Assembly: GCA_021442155.1 (NCBI GenBank) | Contig: CM038215.1 | Location: forward strand, 8,270,976-8,334,975 | Source: Cymbidium sinense | Lineage: Eukaryota; Streptophyta; Magnoliopsida; Asparagales; Orchidaceae | Direction of reading: 5' to 3' | DNA: 64,000 bases | Part shown: piece by piece, positions 1-10,332 of the stretch | How positions within the stretch are numbered: position 1 is the stretch's first letter | Layout: each line of letters begins with the position of its first letter | Program-made: the position numbers and the translations under genes | Notes under the pieces: generated by a model | Seen by the model: only the letters and a program-made list of their open reading frames with translations | Databases searched by the model: none | What the model was told of the DNA's origin: nothing

Positions 1-794
1 TTTATTGTTGGATCCTTCTTTTGCCTTCATTTTGTGTTCTGGGATGGGTTTTTGGATAATGGTTGTTGTTGGTGTTCTGACCTTATTTTAGCCTCTCTCT
101 GGGTTATTGTAATTAGTTTATTAAGGTTTTTGTTTGGTGGTTTGGCTGTTAGCTGGTTGTTGGTCATTTTCTCTTTGTTTAATGGTGCAGGATCAAGAAT
201 ACTATTGATTACTGGCCTTGGATGTTTGTTTGTATCAGGTACGCTGGCTATGATGGCTTTGATGTTACTCACCTCTTCTCTCTGGTTGGTAGCATTACAT
301 ATGATTATAACCCTTCTTTATTAAGTTTGGATGCTCATATGTATTTTTGCCACTTGAGATGATTCTAATTGAGCCTGAGCATTCTCTTTCTCAGCACTCT
401 CCTTTTCCTCTCTTTATCCTTATCCCTTTTAGCTATGACTTGCCTTTGTAGTGTGTTGTTGATTTCTTTTACAGGTTGGAACTTTACAGAGGGAATGGTC
501 ATTACTCAGCCAACCGAAGTGCTATTATTATGGATCTTTCTTATCTTGCTTTCTCAAAAAAATCTTAAACTACTGTTGACTTATTCTCTTACTATTTTCA
601 AGATTTATTTTAGTCTTACACTATGTCTTTTTGTATTTTGATTTTTAGCTATTATATTTGCTCTTTTATTTTGTTTTCATTTTCTAATGTACTTAGATAG
701 GAGTTTAGCTCTTTAGGTTTCTTGTAGCTCTGTAAGTAGAATTTTAGAGCATTAACCCTTTTAAGAACATTGTATCTTTTCTATGGTAAAAAAA
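1..794 (+). mobile_element. LINE (L1-type) 3' non-coding end, copy 1
   Basis: This is the 3' tail of a LINE of the same family as the two minus-strand copies at 4138-9223 and 18406-26578. The + strand around 240-345 (GCTGGCTATGATGGCTTTGA, then GTTTGGATGCTCATATG) matches the reverse complement of 18800-18910 closely. The stretch ACTTAGATAGGAGTTTAGCTC near 691 matches the complement of 4225-4275. The element ends in a short A-run at 788-794, after a degraded version of the family's terminal sequence. The open frames at 34-324 and 369-641 are hydrophobic because the strand is T-rich; I do not regard them as genes. The window starts inside the element, so its coding part lies to the left. Identification by similarity to the other copies is firm; the exact 3' end is not. 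Confidence 0.8.
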
Positions 795-822
795 TTCTAA
801 CATCGCTCAACCCTCACACCCT

Positions 823-851
823 CCCCCCCCCCCCCAACACGCACACACACA
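823..851. repeat. Poly-C run and CA microsatellite
   Basis: A run of about 13 C is followed by an AC-rich microsatellite. It lies between the LINE 3' end and the first CCCTAAA repeats. The C-run length is unreliable in most sequencing data. Confidence 0.85.
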
Positions 852-1210
852 ATAAAAAATCATAAACTCTAAACCCTAAATCCTAAATAACCCTAAAACC
901 CTAAACTCTAAACACTAAACCCAAACCCTAAACCATAAACCCTAAAACCTAAACCTTAAACCCTAAAACCCTAAAGTCTAAACCCTAAACCCTAAACCCT
1001 AATCTAACCCTAAACCCTAAAAACCCTAAACCCTAAAGCCTAAACACTAAACCCTAAACCCTAAACTCTAAACCCTAAAAGCATAAAACCTAAAACCCTA
1101 AACACTAAACCCTAAACCTAAAATCCTAAACCTAAACCTAAAGTAAATAAATAAATTAAAAAATAAACCTAAATAATAAAACCCAATAAACCTAAACTTA
1201 AACCTAAAAT
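852..1210 (-). repeat. Degenerate telomere-like array, CCCTAAA on +
   Basis: Imperfect CCCTAAA heptamers with variants (CCTAAA, CCCTAAAA, ACTAAAC) run to about 1140, then an A-rich CCTAAATAATAAA-like stretch. Polarity is opposite to that of 1262-33430. No coding content is visible. The strand given is that of the TTTAGGG reading. Confidence 0.9.
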
Positions 1211-1258
1211 CTAAGAATGGGCAAAACTTTGATGATAGGAACATCATCATCCTCAATC
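1211..1258 (+). pseudogene. GR-RBP fragment (5' part only), copy G0
   Basis: About 45 bases match the start of the other GR-RBP fragments: AGAATGGGCAAAACTTTGAT, then an AGGAACATCATCATC-like stretch. In the less damaged copies this codes for the end of the RRM (GQNLDG..NITI). The fragment stops abruptly and is followed at once by TTTAGGG repeats of the opposite polarity. It therefore marks a head-to-head junction with copy G1 on the minus strand. It cannot code. Confidence 0.75.
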
Positions 1259-1351
1259 ATAAAGGTTTAGGGTTTAGGGTTTGTGGTTTAGGGTTTAGGG
1301 TTTAGGGTTTAGGTTTTAGGTTTAGTGTTTAAGTGTTGGTTTAGGGTTTAA
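1259..1351 (+). repeat. TTTAGGG-like repeats between G0 and G1
   Basis: About 12 imperfect TTTAGGG heptamers. This short block separates two oppositely oriented GR-RBP fragments. Confidence 0.9.
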
Positions 1352-1845
1352 TATTTTTTTTAACAGAGAACAAATTTGAATTCAACATTTCTTCTTTTTG
1401 ATTTCATCAACCAAATAGCTCCCTAAGTTTTCTAAGACATAAGCGATGAAATAGATAAAAAAGGTGCATCCATAGAGCAAATCAAAATCCCTAAATAAGT
1501 AGAATAGTCTCTAGTATAAAGAAATAGTTCCATAAGTAGTAGATCAGATTGATCATTCTTCAATTTCTCCAATTCCCCTCAGATTCACCCTCACCTCTCT
1601 AGTAGCGAGATCTGCCATCATATCCCTAATCTCCCCCTCAACAACCACCATGGATGTAACCTCCATCTCTCCTCCTCACCTATATAACCACCACAGCTCT
1701 GACAAACACCACCATATGCACCAGCACCTCTAGTTCCCCCACCACCACTAAGATAACTGCCTCCTTCGCCTTCGTCTCCACCGCTAGATCTAGAAAGAGC
1801 CTGGTTGATGGTGATGTTCTTGCCATCAAGGTTTTGCCCTTTCTT
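1352..1845 (-). pseudogene. GR-RBP 3'-exon pseudogene, copy G1
   Basis: On the minus strand this reads as the last part of a plant glycine-rich RNA-binding protein: the final RRM strand (GQNLDGKNITINQALSRSS), a Gly-rich stretch (GGDEGEGG..LSGGGGT.GAGAYGG), then a frame-disrupted tail and a 3' UTR of about 200 bases ending in an A-run next to CCCTAAA repeats. RRM tails of the form LDGR.ITVNEAQSR followed by a Gly-rich region are typical of the GRP7/GRP8 class. The first four-fifths of the RRM is missing. This copy keeps the RRM end best. Frameshifts in the Gly-rich part and loss of the 5' half make it non-functional. It is probably a 5'-truncated retrocopy that was later amplified with the satellite. 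Confidence 0.8.
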
Positions 1846-4137
1846 AGGGTTTAAGATTAGGTTTAATTTTATTAGGATTTAGGGTTTATGCTTGTTATTG
1901 AATCTATTTATTTACTTTAAGTTTAGGTTTAGGGTTTGGGGTTTAGGTTTAGTTTAGGGTTTAGGGTTTAGGGTTCTGGGGTTTAGGGTTTTAGGGTTTA
2001 TGCTTTATGGTTTTAGGTTTAGTTAGGCTAGATTTTAGGGTTTAAGACTTAGCTGTCGCCTGGTAGGTGGGGAGGTATTGGGGTAGTTTATGTAGGTTTT
2101 GGTTTATAGTTTTAGGCTAGTTTTAGGCCTAGGCTCAGGCCTGGGATTTAGGTTTAGGCCTAGGTCAGGCTCAGGTTTGTTTAGGGCCTAGGTCACTTTT
2201 GGCCTAGGGCTAGGGTTGCTCACGATTTAGGTCCAAAACAAATAAACAATTTAGTTTATTTTTATTTATTTGAGTTATTTTATTTTATTTTATTTTAGTT
2301 TAGGTTTTATTTATTTTTAGGTTTAGTTTTTATTGAGTTTATTTTATTTTATTTTAGTTTTATTTTGTTTTGTTAGTCCAGGTTTGGTTTTATTTTATTT
2401 TAAAGGTTAGGTTTTCATTTTTGATTTATTTTTAGGTTAAATTTTTTTAGTTTAAGTTTAGGTTTATTTTTAGTTTATTTTATTTATTTAGTTTAGGTTA
2501 GGTTTTATTTATTTTAGTTTAGTTTGTTTTAGATTAGCTTAGGTTTATTTTATTTTATTTTATTTATTTTATTTTTATTTTAAGTTTGTGTTTTTTTAGT
2601 TTAGGGTTTAGGTTTTACTTTTTATTAATTTTTAGGTTTCTTTTTTTCAATTTACTTTTTTATTTAGTTTTTATTGTATTTTATTTTTAGTTTATTTTAT
2701 TTTTTTTAATTTTATATTTTATTTTATTTAGAAGTTTTATTCTTAGGTTTACTTTACTTTTTTAGTTTAGTTTAAGTTTTCATTTATCTGATTTTAGTTT
2801 ATTTTTATTTTTTATTTTATTTTATTTTTATGTTTGGGTTTTATTTTATTTTATTTTTTTATTATATTTAGGTTTAGTATTTTTATTTATCTTGTTATTA
2901 GGTTTTATTTAGTTTAGGTTAAGGTTTTTAGCTTTTTATTGTTTAGGGTTTAGGGTCACGCAGGTCTGTGGGTCCAGGGATTTAGGGTTTAAAGATTAGG
3001 GTTGTGGTTTAGGGTTTAGGGTTTAGTGTTTAGTCTTTAGGGTTTACGGATTTTAGGGTTTAGGTTTCAGGCTTTAGTGTTTAGGGTTTAAGGTTGAGGG
3101 TTTAGGATTGAGGGTTAAGGGTTTAGGATTTTTTTAAAAAAAAAAAGTAAACCGATAGGTTTAGGTTTATTTAATTTATTTAGTTTATTTTTTTATTTAT
3201 TTTAATTTATTTGATTTTTTTTATTTATGTTTATTTTTAATTTGTATTTAGTTTAGTTTATTATTTTAGGTTTATTTATTTTAGTTTAGCTTTTCATTTT
3301 AGTTTATTTTTTTGGTTTAGGTTTAGGTTTATGTTTATTTTTTAGTTTAATTTTATTTTTATTTTATTTTCTATGTTTTGGTTTTATTTTTTATTTTTAG
3401 GTTTAAGTTTAGGTTTTTATTTTATTTTTTAGGTTTAGGTTTTAGGTTTATATTTTAGGTTTATTTTTAGGTTTTATTTTATTTTATTTAGTTTAGGGTT
3501 TAGGTTTAGTTTATTTTAGGTTTAGGTCTAAGTTTAGGAATAATTTATTTTAGTATAGGTTTAGGTTTATTTTGTTTTGTTTATTTCAGATTTAGGTTTT
3601 TTTTTAGTTTAGGGTTTAGGTTTTATTTTTTTATTCATTTTTAAGTTTATTTTTTAGGTTTAGGTTTTTATTTAGTTTTATTTTATTTTAGGATTATTTT
3701 ATCTTTATTTTATGTTTAGTTTTTATTTTTTTAGGTTTTTTAATTTTTAGGTTAATTTTATTTTTTTTAGTTTAGTTTAGGTGTTTATTTATTTTATTTT
3801 AGCTTAGTTTAATTTTTTATTATATATATTTTCTAAGTTTAGGTTTATGTTAAATTTTTGTTTAGGTTTAGGTTTTTATTTTATTTTATTTAGGTTTAAG
3901 TTTATTTATTTATTTTATTTTTAAATTTTTTTTAGTTTATGTTTAAGTTTTTTGATTTTCAACATTTAGGGTTTAGGATTTATGGTTTGGGGTTTAGTGT
4001 TTATGGTTTAGGATTATAGGTTTTAGGGTTTAAGTTTCAGGGTTTACGGTTTAAGGTTTAGGGTTTAGGGTTTAGGGTTTTAGGGATTAGGCTTTAGGGT
4101 TTTAAGGTTTAGGGTTTTAATGTTTAGGGTTTAGGAT
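1846..4137 (+). repeat. Composite telomere-like satellite block 1
   Basis: TTTAGGG-like block (1846-2060), a scrambled patch rich in CAGG, CCTAGG and GGTCA words (2041-2230), a T-rich TTTATTTTA block (2240-2940), TTTAGGG-like (2940-3125), the punctuation motif (T-run, A-run, AAGTAAACCGATAGG) at about 3127-3170, a second T-rich block (3170-3960) and TTTAGGG-like repeats up to the LINE junction at about 4137. No coding content. Confidence 0.9.
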
Positions 4138-5132
4138 TTTTTTTTTTTTGGGGAACCCCATATAGGGGAATTTTATTGCCACAAAAAAGGGTTACAAGGT
4201 CCTTGAAGGGGATAAACTCCAGAACTATTGCTCAAAGAGCTAATCACCTAGGGAGTAACCCCTATCTAAGTAATGCCAAAAGCAAGAAAATAATAAAAGC
4301 AATCAAAAGATACAAATTGATTAACATAATAAGCCAGTGGAAGATTAGGGCCAATGCTCTGTAGGATGGGAGAATGCATGACACTCTAGAGCAAACCTAC
4401 AAGAGGAGAAGAGAGAAGCACCTGCAAGAATGTAAACAGAAAAAAGTTAGAGCAGTTAAGGTAATATAGACAAAATGATAACTAAAAACTGCATAATCTG
4501 AGAATGATAGTAAAGAATTATGATAGAGAAGGCTCGTGCTCACACAAGTTGGGGCATGCAAATGAGCATCCGACATCAAAAGGGTTACATCACAAGAGCT
4601 ACTACCAAACCAAAAGGGAGTGAAAACATCACAACCATCATAGCCAAGGAACCTGTATTGCATCCATTTGATAAAAATTTTGAGATCCTTAGTACCTATA
4701 ATTTTAATCAAATATAGGGTAGATAGAGAATCAGCAAAAGTCAGAATGAGAAAGAGGTTCCCATCCTGGAAATAAGACCCGATATAAGACACCATGTCAA
4801 AGAATGCCCAGCACCAATACAAGAAGTTCATCAGATACAACATTAAGCAGCAAGCTCATTATAAGACAACCCTTTCAGATAGAACATGATAGGGTTTGAA
4901 TATGAATTAGTTAAGAGCATCTTAACATTGGTCTGCATTAGTCTAACAATGGTAGGGAAAAGATAAGAGAGGCAAGAATTAAAATGGTTTTCAGGCCGGC
5001 TACAAAGCCCATAAGCAGCAAACAACAAAAAATCAACACCACATTGCCAGCCAAGGGAATTAAGTAATCTACAGGAAACCAGAAAGTCAGCAAACCCCCA
5101 GCCCAATTGACCACAGATGCATAAGTCAGCAA

Positions 5133-5985
5133 GGGACAACAAGTTGGCCATAAAACCTCTCTCCATCAGAGTAGACATTGCCATCATTAATAACCAAGTA
5201 GGTAGAGAATAAAAATAGGTATCTGGAAGGTAGCAACCTAGACAACAATCACCAAAACCATCGTAACAAAGAATGTCAAACAACTAGTGAACATAGGACC
5301 CGTAAATCCTACCAACCAGATGAAGCCAACATAGAGTCCAAGAACCAAGACAACAAATATCCAAGACAAGAAACAACCAGCTAGAGAACAAAAACTAGCA
5401 AGCTTGCCATAAAGCCACCCATCCAAGATAAACATTGCAATAGATATAAATTTAACTGAACCAAGTTGGAGAAAACAACAGTAGATAACCACAGAATTAA
5501 GATGATATGCATGTAATAAACCATTAAGGGGGTTGAAGGCAAAGTCCACCAAGCAATCAACAACTTTAATAGAGAGTTGCTGAGCAAAACAAACCAAAAC
5601 CCCATAGATAGCATGTAGAATATTAATCCAGTTCAGCCAACAACCAAAGCGACACAACAAGCCGCCAAGAGTCCACCCAGAAGCATAGATAAAGATCCAA
5701 ATAATCAAATGGAAAATCACAGGAATCTGCTCGGTGTTAACAAAACCAAGTGGGAAAAAATAGAAGTACAAAAACACAGCAGTAGCCCAATTGATAACAG
5801 CAAAAATAGTCAGAAAATTAAAAAATATGGAACAAATAATAATCACAATGTCCACCAGCTGGACAAAGGACCCTAAAAGCCAAAAGCCAACAATGGTAGC
5901 AAAAGGGTTCAAAAGATAATAAAAAGAAAAACCTTCATAAAGATCGGTAGCAAGAAACCTACAACCACATAGTCAGAGCTTCAAC
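5133..5985 (-). repeat. LINE 3' region duplication, unit 1
   Basis: Partner of 6389-7255, with an offset of 1256 bases at the left end and about 1272 at the right end. Shared landmarks are GGGACAACAAGTTGGCCATA, AAAGCCACCCATCCA.GATAA and CAAAAGCCAACAATGG. Identity by eye is roughly 85-90%. A 224-codon open frame on the minus strand covers 5238-5912. It is very hydrophobic, as expected from T-rich sequence, and the matching region of unit 2 does not keep one frame. I therefore treat it as non-coding. Confidence 0.85.
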
Positions 5986-6388
5986 TCTAGTTGCAGCAAT
6001 CAGAACCAAAAATTGGATAATCCAGATCAACAAACAACCAAGAGAGCAAGGCAGCAAAAGATAGCAACTATCCATAGTACCACCCAGTCAATAGAGACAG
6101 TGCATATGACTGCACCAACCTAACTGAACTGAGATGGGAATAGAGACAACAATGATATAGATCACAAAGAATCGGAGATGAACAAGAGTATAAACACCAC
6201 AGGCATTCCAAAAGCCAACCCCAACAGCAAAGAATTTAATGCAACATTGGAACCCACCAAAATAAAAATCAAAAAATGAATTCAAATGAATATCAACATT
6301 AGAATCTAGAAAAAGTAAGACAGTAGGTAACCAAGGCAAAAACTAGCCAAGACAACAACACTTAAGACAACAACATCCAAGACAGGAA

Positions 6389-7255
6389 GGGACAACAAGT
6401 TGGCCATAAAACTTCTCCATCAGAGAAGACATTGCCATATTTAATAACCAAGTAGATAGAGCATAAAAACAAGTATCTGGAAGGCAGCAACCTAGATAGC
6501 AATCACCAAAAACCATCAGAACATTAATGTCAGAAACAGCTAGCTGAACATTGGACCTAGAAGTCCTATAGCCAACCAGGATGGAGCCAACATAGGAGCC
6601 CTGAAAAGCCAAGACAGCAAATATCCAAGATAAGAAACAACTAGCAAGAGAACAGAAACCAACTAGCTTGCCATAAAGCCACCCATCCATGATAAACATT
6701 GCAATAGAAATAGGTTTAACTGAAAGAAGATGGAGAAAATAGCAGATAAAGTAAACCAATGAATTAAGGTGATATGCATATAATAAACCATTAAGGGGGA
6801 TCAAGGCAAAATCCACCAAGCAATCAAAAACTATAAAAGAGAGTTGCTAAACAAAATAAACAAAACCCTAGAGACAGCATGTAGAGTATTAATCTAGTTC
6901 AGCCAACAACCAAGGTAGTTAAAACCAACAAGCTGGCCAAGAGTCCACCCAAAAACATATGTAAAGATCTAAATAATCAGATGGAAAATCACCAGTATCT
7001 GCTCGATGTAAATAGAACCAAGTGGGAAAGAACAGAAGTAGGAAAAAATAGCATTAGCCCAATTAATAAAAGCAAAAATAGTCAAAGAATCAAAAAATAG
7101 GGAACAGATATTAATCAGAAAGTCCACCAGCTGGTCAAAGGGCCCTAAAGACCAAAAGCCAACAATGGTAGCAAAAGGGTTCAAAGGATAATAAAAAGAA
7201 AAAACCTTCATAAAGTGATCGGTAGCGTAAAACCTACAACCACAGTAAAGGCTAA
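6389..7255 (-). repeat. LINE 3' region duplication, unit 2
   Basis: Second unit of the 1.26-kb tandem duplication inside the 3' non-coding region of LINE copy 2. About 400 bases of spacer (5986-6388) separate the aligned parts, so the duplicated block was larger than the part that can still be aligned. Confidence 0.85.
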
Positions 7256-8719
7256 TAGAGAAGCCATTAAGGGAATCCAAACCTGCAAGGAAATAATAAA
7301 ATAGAATAGGAAATAACAAAATCTCACTTGACAGGTTGGGAAAAGAAGGTAAAGACAAACAGCAGGACAACACCAAAATCACCTTGCTGAAACAGATAAA
7401 TAACCCCAGCAACAGCTTGCTGGATATAAGATAGAAACCAGACCATCCAATAACCAAGAAATAAAAAAATAGCAAGTTGGGCATAAAACCAACCATTCAA
7501 ATTATATAGTGCATAAGTAAATTCCCAGATAGTTATGAAGTGGTCTGGCCAAGACTAGCTGAACCAGGAAATAAATAACAGCAGTAGGTGAAAACAACAT
7601 TGTCCCAATTATTAGTAGCACAAACATTATATAAAGGCAGATGATACAATAGCCTGTAGGATGCAGAATAGCCTGAAATCCAATAGCCATAGATTAAAGC
7701 AAATTAGCCTACAGGACAGTGAATCCAAAAATCCAACAGTCATAGCTTAAAACAACACTACATTGATTGTAACCATAGGGTAAGCCAATAAAAAGAAGTG
7801 GGGCAATAGAGCCACTGTAGGGGTTCAAAAGAGTCTCATCAATGAGATCCTCTAGGACAAAAAAGAGCAGGTTAGCAGCAAAAATATCATCCTCAAAGAA
7901 ATCATACTGATTGAAAATTAATAAACAATTCCAAACATAGGATAAGACATTAAAGAGCAAAGGAGCACAAAGAAAGCAAGAGCAAGACCCACAACATCAG
8001 GAATATTGAAAATCAGGAAATAATTCCAAATCTGTAGAGAAAGATTTTTAACCAGGATGTTGCATCTATTATTGTTATAGGTGTGAAGGTAAGGTTATGA
8101 AGCATAGGAGAGGCAGAAATAGCAAGACCCCAAAACCTCTTCATGCAGAAAAATAAAATAAAAGATAACTCCGAGAAATAAAAGGAAAACATCAGCTCAA
8201 AGATGGAGAGAAAGAGAATATCAGTAGCAGCCCAAGATCTAATAGGGGAGATAAGCAGCATATCAAAGTCCAGCCACCAATCATTATCAGCTAAAATCCA
8301 ACAACCTAACAGTAAATCTTCAAAATAAATATTGCAACCAGCGTAATGAACATTAATATAATGCATAGAAACAATATAGGTAACTAAGATGCTCCAAGCA
8401 ATAATATCTTTGAGAAACAGCCAGTTGCAGTAAATAATGGTAGTAGCTAAACCCATCATGATAAATATCTCCTCCAAAGAATGATTGTTATAAAATCAAT
8501 AGTAGTCGACGTAGCTCAACAAAATTCCAATGCAAGATATTAGTATGCACTCAATAGCCTTTATGTGTAAATGCCAAAAGCAGTGAGCCCACAGAAATCA
8601 AGACAGCAAATAATATCTGTGTGAACCATCCACAAAAGACCCAAAAAGGAACATAAAACCATAAAGTAAAGAGGCATACAGTAAAAGGATGAATGGACAG
8701 TAAATAGCAAAAAGGTAGA

Positions 8720-9223
8720 TTAAGTTCTGAGATAAGGAAACCCAGAGTTGTCCAAGTTAACCAGCCCATGCAAGTGTTTGGGTAAGGTGAGTTGATTAAA
8801 GAAGATGATACCATCGGATATAGCACCCAGATTGGCAAGGTAGTCAACACAGGCGTATCCTTCACGCCAAACATAAGTGATGTTAAAATTTAGTTGGGAA
8901 AGAAGAGCTCTAGTTTGCTTGAGGAGGTAGATGCTCAAGGTCGCTCATCTTAGTGGAGGTCAAAAGATCAATCAGAACATCATCCACCTCAATCCAAATA
9001 TTGAGCCACCATTTTGGAGGCAAATCTCAAGAGCTTTGAAGACCGCCATAAGCTCAAAAATAGGACAAAGGTGAAATAAGGGGATAAGCAAAAGCACATA
9101 GTATACCCTTAGAGTCAAAATGCCACCACAACCAGAGCCATTATGAGAGACAGAGCCATCAGTATTGATTTTAATAATATGGTCAAGAGGTTTTTTCCAA
9201 TAGACAATCTTGTCATTTCCAGG
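8720..9223 (-). pseudogene. LINE ORF2 C-terminal RNase H fragment (copy 2)
   Basis: Reading leftward from 9223, the minus strand gives the plant-type RNase H of LINE ORF2: an INTDGS-like strand (9165-9130), an NIWIEVDDVLIDLLTSTKM segment (about 9015-8955), and the C-terminal NITYVWREGYACVDYLANLG segment within 8720-8938. This last segment matches the family pattern H..RE.N..AD.LA.LG. Several frameshifts separate these pieces. The first acidic strand is at the truncation point. The element cannot encode an active enzyme. This copy keeps the C-terminal helix that copy 3 has lost. Confidence 0.75.
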
Positions 9224-9840
9224 TTATAGGTTTAAGGTTAAGGGTTTCGGGTTTATGGTTAGTTTTAGGGTTTAGGGTTATATTTTTTTTAAATTTTTTT
9301 AATTTTTTGGTTTTTTATTGATTTTTAAATTACATAAACTAGTAGGTTTAAGTTTATTTAGTTTTATTTTTATTTTAGTGTACTTTTTTATTATTTTTAT
9401 TTAGTTTAGTTCATATATTTTAGTTTAGGTTTTTTATTTTAGTTTATTTTTTCAATTTATGTTTAGATTGAGGTTTATTTTTTATTTTAATTTATTTTTA
9501 TTTTACTTTATCGGTGGTTTAGGTTTTATAATTTATTTTTAAGTTTAGGTTTAGGTTTTTAATTTATTTTTTTAGATTTAGGTTTTAGGTTTTTATTTTA
9601 GGTTTACTTTTAGGTTTTATTTTTTAGTTTAGATTAAGGTTTAGGGTTTAAGGTTTGGGGTGTAGAGTTTAGGATTTTGGGTTTAGGGTTTAAGATTTTG
9701 GGTTTAGGGTTTAGGGTTTAGAGTTTTAGGGTTTAGAGTTTAGTGTTTGGGGTTTTTAGGGTTTAAGGTTTAGGGTTTAGGGTTTAGGGTTTAAGCTTTA
9801 GGTCTAGGGTTTAGGTTTAAGTTTAGGGTTTAAGGTTTTT
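9224..9840 (+). repeat. Composite telomere-like satellite block 2
   Basis: Degenerate TTTAGGG (9224-9280), a punctuation-like motif with ACATAAACTAGTAGG at about 9330-9350, a T-rich block (9350-9630), then TTTAGGG-like repeats with many single-base variants up to the GR-RBP fragment. No coding content. Confidence 0.9.
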
Positions 9841-10332
9841 GGTTTTATTTTTAACAGAGAACAAATTCATATTCAACATTTGTGTTTTTTTATTTCATCA
9901 ACCAAGTAATGCCAAGTTTTCTAAGACACATACGAAGACATAGATAAAAAATGAGCTCGCACAGAGAAAATCAAAGACCCTAGATAACTAGAACCATCTT
10001 TACTATAAAGACAGAGTTCCATAAGTAGCAGATTGGAATGGGCATTCTTCTGTTTCTCCAGTTCTCATCAGAACCACCCCGGCCACTCGAGTAGCATGGT
10101 CCACCATCATATCCTCGATCTCTCCCTCGACCACCACCATGGCTGTAACCTCCATTGATCCTCCCACCTCCATAAGCACCACCGCTGCAACCACCACCTC
10201 CATATCCACAAGCACCTCCAGTTCCCCCACCACCACTGTGATAACCACCACCTCTGCCTTCACCACCATTGCCAGATCTAGATAGGTCATATTTGATGGT
10301 GATGTTCCTACCATCAAGGTTTTGCCCATTCT
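9841..10332 (-). pseudogene. GR-RBP 3'-exon pseudogene, copy G2
   Basis: On the minus strand: NGQNLDGRNITIKYDLSRSG (RRM end), then GNGGEGRGGGYHSGGGGTGG and further Gly-rich sequence, ending GGGRGRDRGYDGG.CYSSGRGGSDENWRN and a stop. A 3' UTR of about 230 bases follows. Gly codons are GGT/GGA-rich, as in plant GR-RBP genes. The reading frame is nearly continuous from the break to the stop, making this the best preserved Gly-rich tail. The 5' part of the RRM, including RNP1 and RNP2, is missing. It opens the first unit of a 2.4-kb higher-order repeat. The 108-codon Val/Met-rich frame here is a shifted reading of Gly codons and is not the protein. Confidence 0.85.

Larger units (their letters stand above)
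4138..9223 (-). mobile_element. LINE (L1-type), 5'-truncated, copy 2
   Basis: The poly(A) end lies on the left as a T-run at 4137-4149, followed on the minus strand by the family terminus (CCCCTATATGGGGTTCCCC next to the A-run). The right end breaks off inside the RNase H domain at about 9223, so ORF1, endonuclease, reverse transcriptase and zf-RVT are absent. Almost the whole element is 3' non-coding sequence of about 4.6 kb, much longer than in copy 3. The extra length includes a tandem duplication with a period of about 1.26 kb (5133-5985 and 6389-7255). The termini are collinear with 18406-19000 and 20960-21370. The left flank reads TTTAGGGTTTAGGATTTT, the same as for copy 3. Confidence 0.88.

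Noticed and set aside
34..641. Hydrophobic open frames that resemble small membrane proteins
   Set aside because: They lie in the T-rich 3' non-coding part of a LINE. The same region in other copies keeps no common frame.
10003..10329. Val/Met-rich frame of 108 codons starting MGKTLMVGTSPSN
   Set aside because: It is the +1 reading of Gly-rich GR-RBP sequence. The true frame gives NGQNLDGRNITI and Gly repeats.
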